Shown: positions 1 to 11,524 of the stretch, one piece after another
Position numbering within the stretch: position 1 is the stretch's first letter
Layout: the number at the start of each line of letters is the position of its first letter
Assembly (NCBI GenBank): GCA_028455995.1
Contig: JABELC010000001.1
Location: forward strand, 4,576,501-4,640,500
DNA from: Scleromitrula shiraiana
Lineage: Eukaryota; Ascomycota; Leotiomycetes; Helotiales; Sclerotiniaceae
Length of the DNA: 64,000 nucleotides
Direction of reading: 5' to 3'
Notes under the pieces: model-generated
Told to the model about the DNA's origin: nothing
The model's database searches: none
What the model saw: only the letters and a program-made list of their open reading frames with translations
Made by a program: the position numbers and the translations under genes

Positions 1-143
1 GTGCTGGCTCCCTCATCCTTCCACAGAGTATAAGTTCTTCGACATCTGCAATCAAGCAATCGTAGTTGAATGGCTTGACAATGGCTCACTTTTCGCTGGG
101 CTTCTTTGATTCTTGCGAGCGCTTTATCGTTCCGCAAAGTCTA
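1..143 (-). CDS. Possible exon of an unidentified gene running off the left edge
   Basis: A frame on the minus strand stays open from a plausible splice acceptor (CTCTCTAG) near 143 to the window edge, about 47 codons. It encodes a basic, Arg/Lys-rich peptide with a helical look (for example LARIKEAQRKV). A second open stretch of about 50 codons in another frame lies upstream at roughly 225-375, but no convincing donor joins the two. I do not recognise the product. It may be a true exon of a gene mostly outside the window, or chance or decayed coding sequence. Confidence 0.25.
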
Positions 144-1236
144 GAGAGTGTTGAAGCTGTACATTATGAGTAGAGTTTTCGATATTTGCTGTAATTTAAA
201 GGCTCCTAGAGATTCGAAGGCCGGTTGATCGATTTTTTGAGGTGTCTGAGATCTCTCCTTGGTGCTAAGATGTCATAGACTTTGCTAGATAGCCAGTAGG
301 CTCGAATATTGATAGAATAGATAGGTTCTTTGAAATTTCCTTGACGAATTAGGGACGGTGGATTGAACTCCTACCTGATAGATTGCTTTGTACCAGAGGA
401 AGATTCTTTCTGAACAACAAATGATGAATAGTTTTAGATCTAGGTTGAGCAATGGTTCCCATGGATATCTGCAGTAGGTCACCGTGGATTAGAGGCTTTT
501 GATGGCTATTCAATCAATTTTGATCCAGGGTTCAGATACTTACACATTTCTAGAGCTACCTCTTCCATATTAAGAGGTCAAAAAATATTCCATTCCACAA
601 GGCGATTGATCTTCGAGGTATTCCAAAATTTGAGCCAATTCCCGGAAATGAAAGACCATATCGGAAAAGGTTTCTCAAGAATAACTTCTAGAATTTGCTG
701 AAGATTCTATATGGCAGTTGTACGATTACTTAGAAATATACTCAGTGAATCTTTGAAACAATAATTGATTGACTATAGCATGCAGATTGAAGTCATTTGG
801 TCAAGTAATATGGACGATTCGCTTCTGATGTGCGGATAAGCAAGATATTAGTAATCGAATTATTCCAGATTTATTATATTTCCATTAATCCATTCAATTT
901 CTCTAAGGCCTTTATCCCATTAATTGAACCACCCATTTTTACTTCAAGTGTTTACCACAAGGTTGACTTTCATTTCATTCTAGAATGACGGAAAGGCTTT
1001 AGCGTTGTAGCAATAACAATCAATGGTTGGCTCGCTAGTGCGGAATCAAGATATTTTTCCGATATTCCCGCTTACTTCTGCTTCTCTTTTCAATACGATA
1101 ATAATATTACTTACAATTCTAACAACAACAATTCGAGAAAGCCCATGAAGAAACAGCGGCCTCGATCTTCAACTTGATAGTTCCATCAAGAAGTGAACAA
1201 TTTCATCCAGAGAATCAATATCATTTTATTCATAAG
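144..1236. other. Intergenic region upstream of the Zn2Cys6 regulator
   Basis: AT-rich sequence without a supported gene. Two ATATCGGA words in opposite orientation (about 659-666 and 1059-1067) lie in the presumed promoter of the regulator that follows. Nothing else could be supported. Confidence 0.5.
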
Positions 1237-3654
1237 ATGGCGACTACTATTTCTAGATTACCTTCAGAAACAAATGAAATTTCGAAACCTAAATCTAATT
1301 CCAAGGGAAACGGAGGTTCTCCAAATCCTGCAAAACGCCTTCAAAAAGAACGAGTTCGAGTTACCCAGGCATGCGATAGATGCAAGATGTTAGTTATTTC
1401 ACTTCTCGAATTACCTCCTCCAGTTATTCAACATCAAATGCTATCACGTGATTGTAGAATGAGAGCTCTTGCTAACAATTGAGAACTGATCAGTAAGAAA
1501 CTGAAGTGTTGTGGAACACAACCTTGCAACAATTGTATAAAAGGCGGCCCAAATCGGCGAAGCTACGAGTGTTCCTACCAAGCAGACTACTTCCGTGGCC
1601 AAAAACCTTTAATCCTCCCTAACCCTGATGTTCCAACACCCGCAACACAATCAACCAATTCGAAACCAGACGGTTCTTTCCTGCCAGCAAACCGCTTTTC
1701 CGCAAGACCATCCCCAAGACAGCTTCTGCCAAGACCATTTTCACAAAATGATTCAATGGGAAGTGATGCGCGATACTTTAGTTACCAACTGACACACTCA
1801 GGTTCTAATGGTACTACAAATACTAGAAGTTCTCAAAGTCTGACACCACTTCCTCTTGTAGTCTTACCTACTCGGCATTTGGCCCAAAAGATGATTTCTA
1901 CCTATTTTGAACAGGCACAATCAACAATGATTATTCTTTATAGACCATTAGTTGAAAGCTGGGTGGATCAATTGCTTACCAACTCGAGCGATATGTGCGC
2001 TTCGGAAAAATTTAAGAGTCAAAGAGCAATTGTCTTTATGGTATTTGCCCAAGCTGAACAGTATATGACAGGCATCGATCAATCTGATCAAGCTACTGGG
2101 TGGGATACAATCTTTCTATCCTTCTTTTAGCTTACTGACTTTTGAATAGCATGCGATGGTTTCAGTACGCTGCCGACCACCTAAAATCAGAGACTGCTGA
2201 TTTTGTCAGTATTCAAGCGCGCCTTTTACAATGCCAGTTCCTACTCTCCCGCGGCGAGATCGATCGTTGTTATACTATATTCGGCACCGCTATCATCCTC
2301 ATCAAAGCCCTTAAGTTACATAGGAGATACACTGTCCAAGATTCCTATAAGCAGGATAACCTCAGTTGTATTAAAGCCGAGTGCCAAAAGCGTGTGTTCT
2401 GGGTTGCATTTACCTTGGACAAATATTTGAGTTATACTTTGGGCAGACCTCAATATCTCCAGGCGTTCGAGACCGATCAAGTAAGATCCTCCTTAATAAA
2501 GAACAAGGAGTTCTCTCATTTTCTTATCTCTTTTCCTATGCCTAGCTGAAGTTCGATCGTCATTTCTATTGAGCAGAGCGATCTTTTTCATCTGGCGCCC
2601 ATCTTGCAATGCTTCCTTTGTCTGAACGTATAACTAACGAATGATTCTACTAGGACTTGCCAAAGCTGGTAGACGATAGACAAATGACTGATACATGTAT
2701 CATTCCACTTGGACAGGACACAGTTACGCCCATCTTCGCATCAAATCTTATGTCACAGTTAGTCTCATCATTACGAAGGGTTCTCAACCATCTTCTAATC
2801 TATTCTAGACTCTCCATCATCATTAGTAAAGGACTAAATGATTTTTACGGCATCGTTCCCCTTGATATTTCAACACACCGCGATGTTAGAATACACATGA
2901 CATTATTAGATCGATATTGGGTAGAACTAGAAGAATGGAAACAACAGGCTGCTATCCTCATCGACAAAGAAAAATACTCCTCCCTCAAACCCATCTATCA
3001 ACGCCAAAGTAAGGTCGTCAACTTGGCATATAATAATACAATAGTATTGTTAACCAGAGCCTTCGCCCTCGCCAGACAACCTAAAATAAAGGAAGGAGAT
3101 CCAGAATGGCCAATGGAAAAGATCAAGGAGATTGATATAAAGCTATTGACGGCTTGTATCAATATTGGTGAAATTGCGGAAGACATGTTCAAATCTGATA
3201 TGCAGCTGTTTAATGCTTCTTGGGTATGTAATTTTCCAGTTTTATGTCCTATAAGCTCCCGCAGATGTTCTTCCTATCATAATTCTATTAGCTAACTTAT
3301 TTTGTCTTCAAATAGTTTGTGAAATACTGCACCTATTCATCAGCCCTAGTAATATATGTTTTATTGATGAAGGTCGTAAACAAACCTCAAGCTCGCGATT
3401 GGTTCATCAAAGTTGGTCGAGATTGGCACAACTTGATCGCAGCATCTGCTGTTGAGGGAACCTTTACGTACCGTTGTGTGGATGTGTTAAATGAGTTCTG
3501 GAATACTGTCCAAAGAAAAATTAAAGTTGCGGAGGGAGAAGAGGATATTCAAATGGGTGGCGGGGAAGGCAGCGGCAACAGTGGTGGAGAGGGGAAGCTG
3601 AGCATCTGGAAGAAATTGAAGACCCAGGGTTTTGCTAGATTGGTCAGTAATTGA
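1237..3654 (+). CDS. Zn2Cys6 fungal transcription factor
   Basis: Predicted nuclear DNA-binding regulator of about 665 residues. Exons: 1237-1388, 1494-2099, 2150-2480, 2654-3223, 3316-3654; all introns are GT-AG and phases agree. The first intron splits the zinc cluster: joining restores CDRCKIKKLKC followed by CGTQPCNNC, with metal-binding cysteines near residues 46, 49, 56, 62, 65 and 77. The spacing between the last two cysteines is 11, longer than the usual 6-9. A Fungal_trans-type middle homology region follows from about residue 250 (FQYAADHL, then GRPQYLQAFETDQ), and the C-terminus is Gly/Glu-rich. The ATG at 1237 was chosen because the open frame further upstream begins only with a TTG. 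Target genes cannot be inferred; neighbours are unrelated housekeeping genes. Confidence 0.85.
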
Positions 3655-4846
3655 ATCGTATGGGCTGGAATAGTTAGTCTAGGAACGGGGCGGGCCGGGT
3701 GGCATACTGTGGCGTGGGATCATATTGCGTTTTTATTGTTCAACTTGTTTTCAGAGATACCAAAAGATACTGTCATGATATACCGTCACCTTCATAGAAG
3801 AGTGAGCTAGCTAGTCCTTCAATTGATTTTAATACATTGCTTTCTTTACCTTTTAGACAGCATTTTCTTTATTAGTCTAGTATCTTAGGCCTTATTCGAA
3901 TCACTTTTTCAATTTGAATTTATTGCTAAAATAAGTTTAGAACAAAATATTTTATATAAAATAAATAGTTTTTTCAAAAACTTTACTTGTGTTTTAATTT
4001 TACAAAATATTGAAATATATAAGTATTTTAACAAAAACTAACTTGAATCAAAATGTATTAGTACTAGTACTACTAGTATTAGTATTATAAAAAAATGATG
4101 AACTTGAAGCTATTATACAAATTTTCAAAATTTATAGATTTATCAATATAGATTTCATATACTAGTACTAGTAGTAGTAACTTGAAACAAATATTCAAGT
4201 TGCATTTACTAGTAGTAATACTAGTAGCTCATAAGCTTATTTTCAAGTTAATAACACTGCTACTACTACTAGTAGTGGTAGTAGTATTTAAAATAAAATT
4301 ATATTCGATGAACGCTTATTTAACTAACATTTATAAATCTAATAAGTACAAAAAAATGATTCGAATAGGGCTTTCAAGTAAGTTAGTTAAATAAAATTCT
4401 AATTCTTTCGAGTTTGACTCGTTAGATATTGAATATCGTTCACGAAGATACTGGTAGCTCCGAGTCATTATACTTTGAAATTATAAGCTAACTCACTGCT
4501 GATCGTTGATTCTTACTTAAATATAAATCAAGCCGCGATGACTTCAAGTTCTACTAGCTATGCCATGCAATTTATTATTGATATCCTAACGTGTTTTTAA
4601 TATTAATTGTTATCACTAACTCATCTTCAATCTCATATCCCAATCCCATAATATTCCGTCGTCTAGTCTGACATCAATCGCGAATAATGCAATACGTAAT
4701 ATTTACATAATCAAGGTCCATGCATCCCTCCTGCATCAACTCCACAATTATGTACAATTAGTTACATACAGTATCCACAACTTCAAAAAAAACTTTTACA
4801 ATATATATTCTAATAACAGCGATGAGCACAAATCACAAACACAACA
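3655..4846. other. AT-rich intergenic tract with ACTAGTA words
   Basis: No gene supported. From about 3,890 to 4,400 the sequence is strongly AT-rich and carries many copies of ACTAGTA/CTAGTAGTA plus ACTTGAA and its complement TTCAAGT. A similar mixture recurs at 43.9-45.3 kb. Confidence 0.6.
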
Positions 4847-4940
4847 GGTTGATTAGTGTAGCGGTCAGCACGTGAGATTTTGATTGGTATCTTCGGATCT
4901 AAACATTCTCGAGTCCCCGGTTCGAGCCCGGGATCGACCT
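4847..4940 (+). tRNA. tRNA-Gln (anticodon TTG) with a 22-base intron
   Basis: The sequence folds into a full cloverleaf. The acceptor pairs GGTTGAT with ATCGACC (one G-T pair), followed by a T discriminator. The D stem is GTGT/GCAC. The anticodon stem is TGAGA/TCTCG. The T arm is CCCGG-TTCGAGC-CCGGG. The anticodon is TTG at 4880-4882, followed by A37 and an intron at 4884-4905, the standard nuclear tRNA intron site. The discriminator T agrees with eukaryotic tRNA-Gln. Internal A and B boxes are present. Confidence 0.88.
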
Positions 4941-5348
4941 TCAATTCTTTTGCTTTTTTTTCGGGAGACCAGAAAGGAGACATCTTTTGTTTTTTTCTCC
5001 CTGCCTCGATGTTTCCTTGCCCGTTGTACATGTAAGCCTCGGGAACTTGGTATTCGTGCCTACCATGTTTGTTTGGATTCTGCATGATCGGACGGACCCT
5101 CTGTGGCGACAATGTATCGCACTAAAGGAGCTTTGAGCTTTGCCGTAGACTAATATAATTGGTCAATGCACGGAAGTTTCTTTGCTGAATTTTTGAATTG
5201 TAGTAAAATGACTTCATCTTTTCAATATATCAGGCAAAGAAAGAATCCCATCCGAGTAACCGAGACCGCTATCATCATATCTCACCAAAGAAGTAATTCT
5301 CATATTCATCTCTCATCTATGTACCGTCTATCTATACTTGTAAAATCA
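4941..5348. other. Intergenic spacer after tRNA-Gln
   Basis: A T-rich run follows the tRNA directly (GCTTTTTTTTC near 4951), suitable as an RNA polymerase III terminator. No coding sequence was supported before the 3' end of the minus-strand dehydrogenase gene. Confidence 0.5.
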
Positions 5349-6500
5349 TCATGTCTTTTTATACATCGCACCGCCGGTCCCAGCCTATGGTATGTAGTCA
5401 GTTCATGATTTTTTATGCATAACTGTAGCAGCAGCCTGTTCAGATTAGAATATATCCACGCCCAATAAATTACGAAACATACCTGATGATTTGGGAAGAT
5501 CAAAGTATCGGCGATAACCACGTTTTCTCTTCTACCAGCTGCAAATACAACGACTTCTGCGATATCATCTGGGGTCAATGGCTCACATCCACTATCCATA
5601 TATGTTAGTTCTTGCATCCAATTTTAAGCACTGGAAAAGCATACGCATAAACCGCATCTGCCTTCTTCTTATCGCCATAGAATCTGACGACTGAAAATTC
5701 TGTCTCCACTTGACCGGGATCGATTTCTATGACCCTTATTCTTGTAGCAATTAATTCCCTTCTCAATGAATCACCAAAACTCCTAATCGCCGCCTTGGTC
5801 GCACAGTATATACTTCCTCCCTGGTATGGTTCTCTTCCGGCGATACTTCCGATGTTGATAATATCACCCTTCCCACTATCCGGGCGTGCTTTGAAGATAG
5901 GCAAAATAGCTTGTGTCATGTTGATTAAACCAGTGACATTAGTTGCGAACATTATGTTGATGTCTTCTTCGGCAATGGAAGGTGCTTGAGCTACACCTTT
6001 TACTAATCCCCTATTATGAATAACATGTGTTAGCGTATTCCTTGACATTCATTGTATAGGAGAATAGTGACTCACGCATTATTGACCAACACATCAATTT
6101 GCTTCCACTCATCTGCAAGACCTGGCACAAAGTTCCTCACTTCTTCAGGAACACTAATATCCAACTTCACACAAAGCACTTTGACACCCTCCCCACATTC
6201 CTTCTCAATATCCTTCTTCACTTCTTGCAGAGTATCAATTCTGCGGGCGGTTAGGATCAATCGCAGATCATTCTTTGCCGTTCGAGCAAACTCTAAAGCA
6301 GTACTACGTCCAATTCCAGATGAGGCACCAGTTATGACAATTGTTTTACCCTCGAGACGTTTGGACATTGCGGAGGACATCGTGCGCTTGTATAATTTTG
6401 GTAATTGAATAAGGGGATTGTGAGTTAAGGAGGAAGCGGTGATTGAGTTTGAGAAACGAGGTGCTCGTAAGGATAGGATTGTCGTTCGAAAGAAGTTCAT
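5349..6500 (-). CDS. Short-chain dehydrogenase/reductase (NADP-dependent serine/3-hydroxy acid dehydrogenase type)
   Basis: Predicted NAD(P)-dependent oxidoreductase of about 311 residues. Exons on the minus strand: 6500-6076, 6010-5645, 5591-5483, 5384-5349, all GT-AG. The Rossmann cofactor motif TGASSGIG is at residues 57-64, the NNAG motif spans the first intron, and the catalytic Ser and YxxxK motif are in GSIYCATKAA. The ending (DTLIFPNHQ then a short Lys-rich tail) resembles the yeast YMR226C / bacterial YdfG group, which oxidises L-allo-threonine, serine and related 3-hydroxy acids; that substrate is family inference. The first 40 residues are basic and hydroxylated and could be a mitochondrial presequence; an internal Met at about residue 41 would give a cytosolic form. 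Confidence 0.88.
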
Positions 6501-7631
6501 ACGGATTCTTGAGGTCTATATGTAAGTACCTAGATGATTGATCAATAAGAGAAAAGGAGATACGAGAGATTGAGGTGACGATTGAGTGTAAGATGAAATG
6601 AAGTCGACATGAATAGTAAGGTGGGGTGAGTGGGGGTTTGGCTACACTACTAACCCCACATTTCGGATATAAGCCGGGTTTACGTCAACATTAATTATCT
6701 CACTAGGAACAACAACAACAACAACGACGACGACGACGACAACAACGATATCATTTGAACGGACTACAATAATCAATATATGACTTTCGACACCCAATTG
6801 TTCACATACTCCCCTCCAACTTACTAACTCCAGGTATCCTATCAATTGCAATGATTCAATTCCGAACTATTCTATTGACTTTTTCTCATCTTCTAAGGTC
6901 GATGAGATGTCCATAATGATTGAGGTTTTTGTGACTATTTATACACGGTATCCAATAAAAAGGAGAGTATAAGGCTCTTCAAAAATATCTTATCTTCTGA
7001 GTTCCCAAGGAAAAAAGATTCCTGTCATAAGTATGGCAGTTGATGGTTTGGGGAAAATAGTAATCCTCACAATTCATCTGTTGTCCACCATTAATGATGA
7101 GTTCTGGGTACTCGATAAGATGTTGCATGATTCCCATTGCGAAAAATGGAGTATAGTTAATTTAATTCCATTCATAAACATATAGTAGCTCTATGATGAA
7201 TTGTCAACAAAGGAATTGTGAAAATTTTGAGGTTTAAGCTGTTGCCAAACCATGGCTTCTTACAAGCAATTGAAGTTCAACCTCTTTCTTGAAAATACTC
7301 CCCCTCTGACTCGCCAAACTTCTTTAACATCAAATCCGCAAGCAGCCAAACCCCCCCCTCGAACATCAACAACAAATAACAAAGCACGTTTGTCTTCATT
7401 AGCTTTTCCCTTTATGCTTACTTCCCAGAATGCAAAGGGCCTTTGTATTACGCATAAAGAATCTAGCTTCTATAATTTACAATCTCCCGCAGAGATCTTT
7501 GGAACTGTGCCTATAAACAAAAAAGTAAGTCGCGATTTGAAAACCCGTCGCGCAATCGCGAAGAGATTAACTCTAATTGCCTTCACAATTACATTGGCTT
7601 CGAACCGGATTTATTGGCTTAATCCAATCCA
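6501..7631. other. Intergenic region between divergent genes
   Basis: Promoter space for the dehydrogenase (minus) and the Cys-rich gene (plus). It holds an AAC/GAC trinucleotide tract at about 6712-6749. An open frame at 7252-7653 overlaps the next gene's start in another frame and has no recognisable content; it is probably 5' untranslated sequence. Confidence 0.5.
6712..6749. repeat. AAC/GAC trinucleotide microsatellite
   Basis: A run of AAC units passes into GAC units and back to AAC, visible directly. It lies in noncoding DNA upstream of the dehydrogenase gene. Confidence 0.85.
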
Positions 7632-10211
7632 ATGTCAGGTACACCTCCTCTAGAGTGGGAATACAACCCATTCGGCGACTGGAGTGGGGAGGCTCCGGAG
7701 TGGATGGAAGGTGATGCAGAAGCTGCAAGTGAAGAACCTAAAGAATATACCAGTCCATTCGTACTCCGGCCAAGGACTGCTGATGCCTCCCCAAATAATC
7801 AATGGGATGCATTTAGAGGGATCGAATCATATGGACCAATTCCACAACCAGACGTACCGCCTGATCGCGTAATAGGATTTCAAGGACCACCTCCAGGGGA
7901 GGTCCCTATAGCAGAACAGAATGAGCTTATGACGCGGGAGTATGGTGACGTTCCACCTTCCATTGGACAGCAAGTTGGACGAGATTCAGCTCCACTCGAT
8001 CCGTTCAGCGCGAGTACATATGGTCCCCAACTCCTTGACAGTTCACAAACACATCAAGGACCACGAGCAAGCAATGAAACTGCATCTCAATTCAGAAGTC
8101 GGCAAGCGACAACACGTACCAATTTGAGGTCAATAGGTGACTTCCAAGATGAGGGGGGTGAATCATCCAGATCACAGATGCATGTTTCTAGTAACACAGA
8201 AAACGAAATTCAGCAAGCTGCCCGGATAAGGGCAAAAAATGCCTGGGAGGAAGATGTAACCACACATAAGCGGAAAGTCGATCCTCAGGATGAGAACTTC
8301 GATCCTGGCTACATGGGTGACTACAAAGCAAACAAACTTGAAAGAACGCACAATAAGACTAGATCTAGAGCTCAGGAACTGCAGACTGCAAGAATGGTTG
8401 CGGAAAGAGAAGGTCGGGCTAGACCCGAGACCCCGGAGTTATCAGGTGATAGTAGTGATGAGGAGGAGGAGGAGGAGCCAGCGCCTAAACCCCGACGCAG
8501 AAAACGGGCACCTTTAGGTAGTAATGTCAAACGTTGTACCTTGTGTCTCAAGATGCATAAAAAGTGCAGTCTCGTTAATGGGAGTCCTCGACCTTGTACC
8601 AGGTGTCGAGATAGAGGAGTTCACTGTCGACTACCTGCGGGTTCCAAAAACGCACGAAAGAGGAAAGGGAAACAGCCGGTTGAGGAATTTTCAGACGATG
8701 AAGACGACGAGGAAATGGTTCCAGCTATATCACAAGTTGTTGGACGAAATGAAAGACCTCACACAAGGAGGGAGCCCATTCGTCGTCCCATATATGGTAT
8801 GAACAGGGCAAGGTCAATCAGTCCAGCCGGAAGAGAAATCGAACAACCTTGCACACTCTGTCGACAGAACAACCGAGTCTGTGATGGCAGACTGCCATGT
8901 AGCTCTTGCTACAATATTGGTAGTGCTTATTTATGTGGTTATGATGTTCGAGAGCGCAATTACAGTGATCCACTTGACGAAGGCATCCACGGTGGTGCAA
9001 TGGAGAACATTGATTATGAATCAATTGCTAGATCGGATGAACAGGGAATGCTTGATGTAGATTGGGGCAGTATGTTAGTAGGGACGCCTGAACAAGCGAG
9101 AGCGTTGCGTGATTCAAACCGCCCACTAGCCATTCCTACCCAAGTACCAAGTATAATTCAAAACAACATTGAACAGCAGAACATGCGAAACATTTTGAAT
9201 CAAAATGGAGCAACCATACCGGATTTACCAGCACAGAATTCAATGACGGGTGAATTCAATTTCCTCGCGAATCCGTATGGGACGACTAGGACAGCTGACC
9301 AGAGTACCATCAATCCAGCGCTACTGCAAGAACCAGGCACTCAGCCATTTGGGGACGTAGCACACTACGACCCTTCTTATAACGCCGAGGGAGATGTCAT
9401 GATGGAAGGGCAGCCTGCTCTCAACTTCGATGAGTATATTAATTTTGAAAACCAAGACGTGTTCAGTCCCTTCGCAACGGAGAACGCACCAGGTGCAAAT
9501 GTAGGTATAGAGACAGTAGGAGCGCTGATGCCTTTGGATTTCAACACCGTTCCAAACCCGAATGCGCCTGACGTCGATGAGACCGCTGAGGGATTGGAGG
9601 TCGGATTATCAAACGAATCCGCCGATGCAGACTTTGCCGGAATGCATCCCTTCCTGCAAGATTTCAAGCCCAGCCTTCGAAGCTGGCTACAGAACAAGGA
9701 GAACATGCAAGATGACTGGAAGTGTGAGGAGATCATACCCCCGAGAATCGAGTTTTGTTTCAAGCTTCCGACAAAGAGTTGCGATTATCTGGCGCACGAT
9801 AACATTAGTGGACTTTTCTATACGTGTAGATCTTGTCATGCCGAGCAAAACGATAGGGTTCGCGAGCGCCAGATGGCTGCAATTGAGATGTCCAGAGCGT
9901 ATTATTGTGGAGAATGCGTGAGAAGAGATAAACCCACGGCTACTAAACCAGTGCCTAATGGTTGGAGGAAGGGTTATTGTTTGTGTACTAGTCTGATGCG
10001 AAAGAGTTGGTTATGCGGGAGACATAGAGATCATAGCATCAAGAGAGTTACGGAGAGATCGGTACTGGTCAAGGAGTGGATACGGAGGAGAGGTGTTATT
10101 ACGTGCAATGGATGCCAAACGAGGCCTATGGGAGATAAGACAGGAGTTTGGGCTTGTGTTTCTTGTCAAGAGGTTGTTTATGAGCCGGGAGGTGGGGAAG
10201 TTGAAATGTAA
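7632..10211 (+). CDS. Large protein with two Zn2Cys6-like clusters and a Cys-rich C-terminus
   Basis: Single-exon gene of 859 residues that I do not recognise as a named family. The first 300 residues are polar and probably disordered. An acidic run and a basic run (PKPRRRKR) precede a cluster near residues 302-332 (CTLCLKMHKKC ... CTRCRDRGVHC). A second, near residues 407-435, reads CTLCRQNNRVC ... CSSCYNIGSAYLC. Both match the CxxCx6C...CxxCx6-8C pattern of Gal4-type zinc clusters. No Fungal_trans region was seen. The last 145 residues (from about 716) hold about a dozen further Cys, several as CxxC pairs (CRSC, CGEC, CNGC, CVSC), like another zinc-binding domain. A nuclear DNA- or chromatin-binding role is inference only. 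Confidence 0.8.
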   Translation: MSGTPPLEWEYNPFGDWSGEAPEWMEGDAEAASEEPKEYTSPFVLRPRTADASPNNQWDAFRGIESYGPIPQPDVPPDRVIGFQGPPPGEVPIAEQNELMTREYGDVPPSIGQQVGRDSAPLDPFSASTYGPQLLDSSQTHQGPRASNETASQFRSRQATTRTNLRSIGDFQDEGGESSRSQMHVSSNTENEIQQAARIRAKNAWEEDVTTHKRKVDPQDENFDPGYMGDYKANKLERTHNKTRSRAQELQTARMVAEREGRARPETPELSGDSSDEEEEEEPAPKPRRRKRAPLGSNVKRCTLCLKMHKKCSLVNGSPRPCTRCRDRGVHCRLPAGSKNARKRKGKQPVEEFSDDEDDEEMVPAISQVVGRNERPHTRREPIRRPIYGMNRARSISPAGREIEQPCTLCRQNNRVCDGRLPCSSCYNIGSAYLCGYDVRERNYSDPLDEGIHGGAMENIDYESIARSDEQGMLDVDWGSMLVGTPEQARALRDSNRPLAIPTQVPSIIQNNIEQQNMRNILNQNGATIPDLPAQNSMTGEFNFLANPYGTTRTADQSTINPALLQEPGTQPFGDVAHYDPSYNAEGDVMMEGQPALNFDEYINFENQDVFSPFATENAPGANVGIETVGALMPLDFNTVPNPNAPDVDETAEGLEVGLSNESADADFAGMHPFLQDFKPSLRSWLQNKENMQDDWKCEEIIPPRIEFCFKLPTKSCDYLAHDNISGLFYTCRSCHAEQNDRVRERQMAAIEMSRAYYCGECVRRDKPTATKPVPNGWRKGYCLCTSLMRKSWLCGRHRDHSIKRVTERSVLVKEWIRRRGVITCNGCQTRPMGDKTGVWACVSCQEVVYEPGGGEVEM

Positions 10212-11524
10212 AAGAAGCGAACACTTAAAGTATATTGTAAATAAAAAGTATTGGAAGAATTGTTAATATAGTATCTCTTATGGAAATATGGTGTTTTCAA
10301 TGTAATTTACAAAATCTAACTCTTGTGGAAGACAATCCTTGCTCTCAAGACTCATCATGAGTGCATACGAAAAGTACAAACCCCCAATCTTTCTCGAGCC
10401 ATTCACACCAACTGATCTCTTAATAATGCCATGTAATTCAACCCCTTCATCTCGTAGTTCATTCTCCTTGGAACTTGTAGAAAATAACTACTTTATTGCC
10501 ATACTCATCCCCTAATGCCCAAATTATATAATTGAAGATTTTACGCTATTAATCTCTGAAAAAACTATATAATCATTTAGAATGAATACAAATAATACAA
10601 TACAATATTCATACTATCCATATAGTAAATATTCCATTTTATTACCATCTCTTTATAAACACTCATTTACAATTTCCTTCCCAAACTCACACATATCACA
10701 AACCGACCATTTCTCCAACAACAAATCAAAAAAGAAACTTTCATTCTAGCAACATCAACAAGAATAACAAACCATCCAACCTAAAAATCCACCCTCCCAA
10801 TCTTTTCCACCATAAAACCCCTCCCGCCTACCCTCTTAACCGTACTCACAAGTAACTACTACCAAAAAGCCCGCTCAACCCCAATAGAACAATCAACAAC
10901 CCCCGGTAATATTCCGCGTCTAAGTCTCAGCCTACCTCGAGCCGGCTAACGCACCACATCCAGACACCCATTGCGAGATCTCTACAGCAAGAATTTCTCT
11001 ATGAAAAAGGTCAAAGTCGGTTCACTTCTGTTCGGACGTTATGTGTTTTTAGGGACTCGTGTTAAGAGGGTAGGTAGTATATTAGTAGCATTGCAGTACA
11101 CTACACTACACTACACTACAGTACAGTACATCACCAGCCAGATCAAGTCTAAAGTATAATATGACGAGTATAATAATATCATATGACATACACAGCTCAT
11201 GAGTACGTTCTCCTCAATCTAAAAATATAACGAAGATAAGATCTAGGTAGTACTTACTGCTACCTGGGTCAAACGATGAATGAAATTTCCCTAGAAACTT
11301 CGGGGCTATCCATCCATGTATACTAGAGTCTCCAATCGATAAATCGACCTGAAGAATTTCAAAATCTTATAACTTTTTGATATAAGTTTTATTTATACAC
11401 ATCTACATAATTGGCGATCCCTGCATCCCATTTCCATCTCCCTATTCAAACTGAAATTACAATACAACAAAATCCCAAAACATCCACCCTCCTCTCAAAT
11501 TCTCCATCTCCCAACAGTAACTAT
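10212..11524. other. Intergenic region between convergent genes
   Basis: The 3' flanks of the Cys-rich gene and of yvc1 meet here. A short CTACA/GTACA tandem tract lies at 11098-11130. A frame at 10971-11159 has no recognisable content. Nothing else seen. Confidence 0.5.

Noticed and set aside
7252..7653. 133-codon frame just before the Cys-rich gene
   Set aside because: It overlaps the next start in another frame, has no recognisable motif and is best explained as 5' untranslated sequence.
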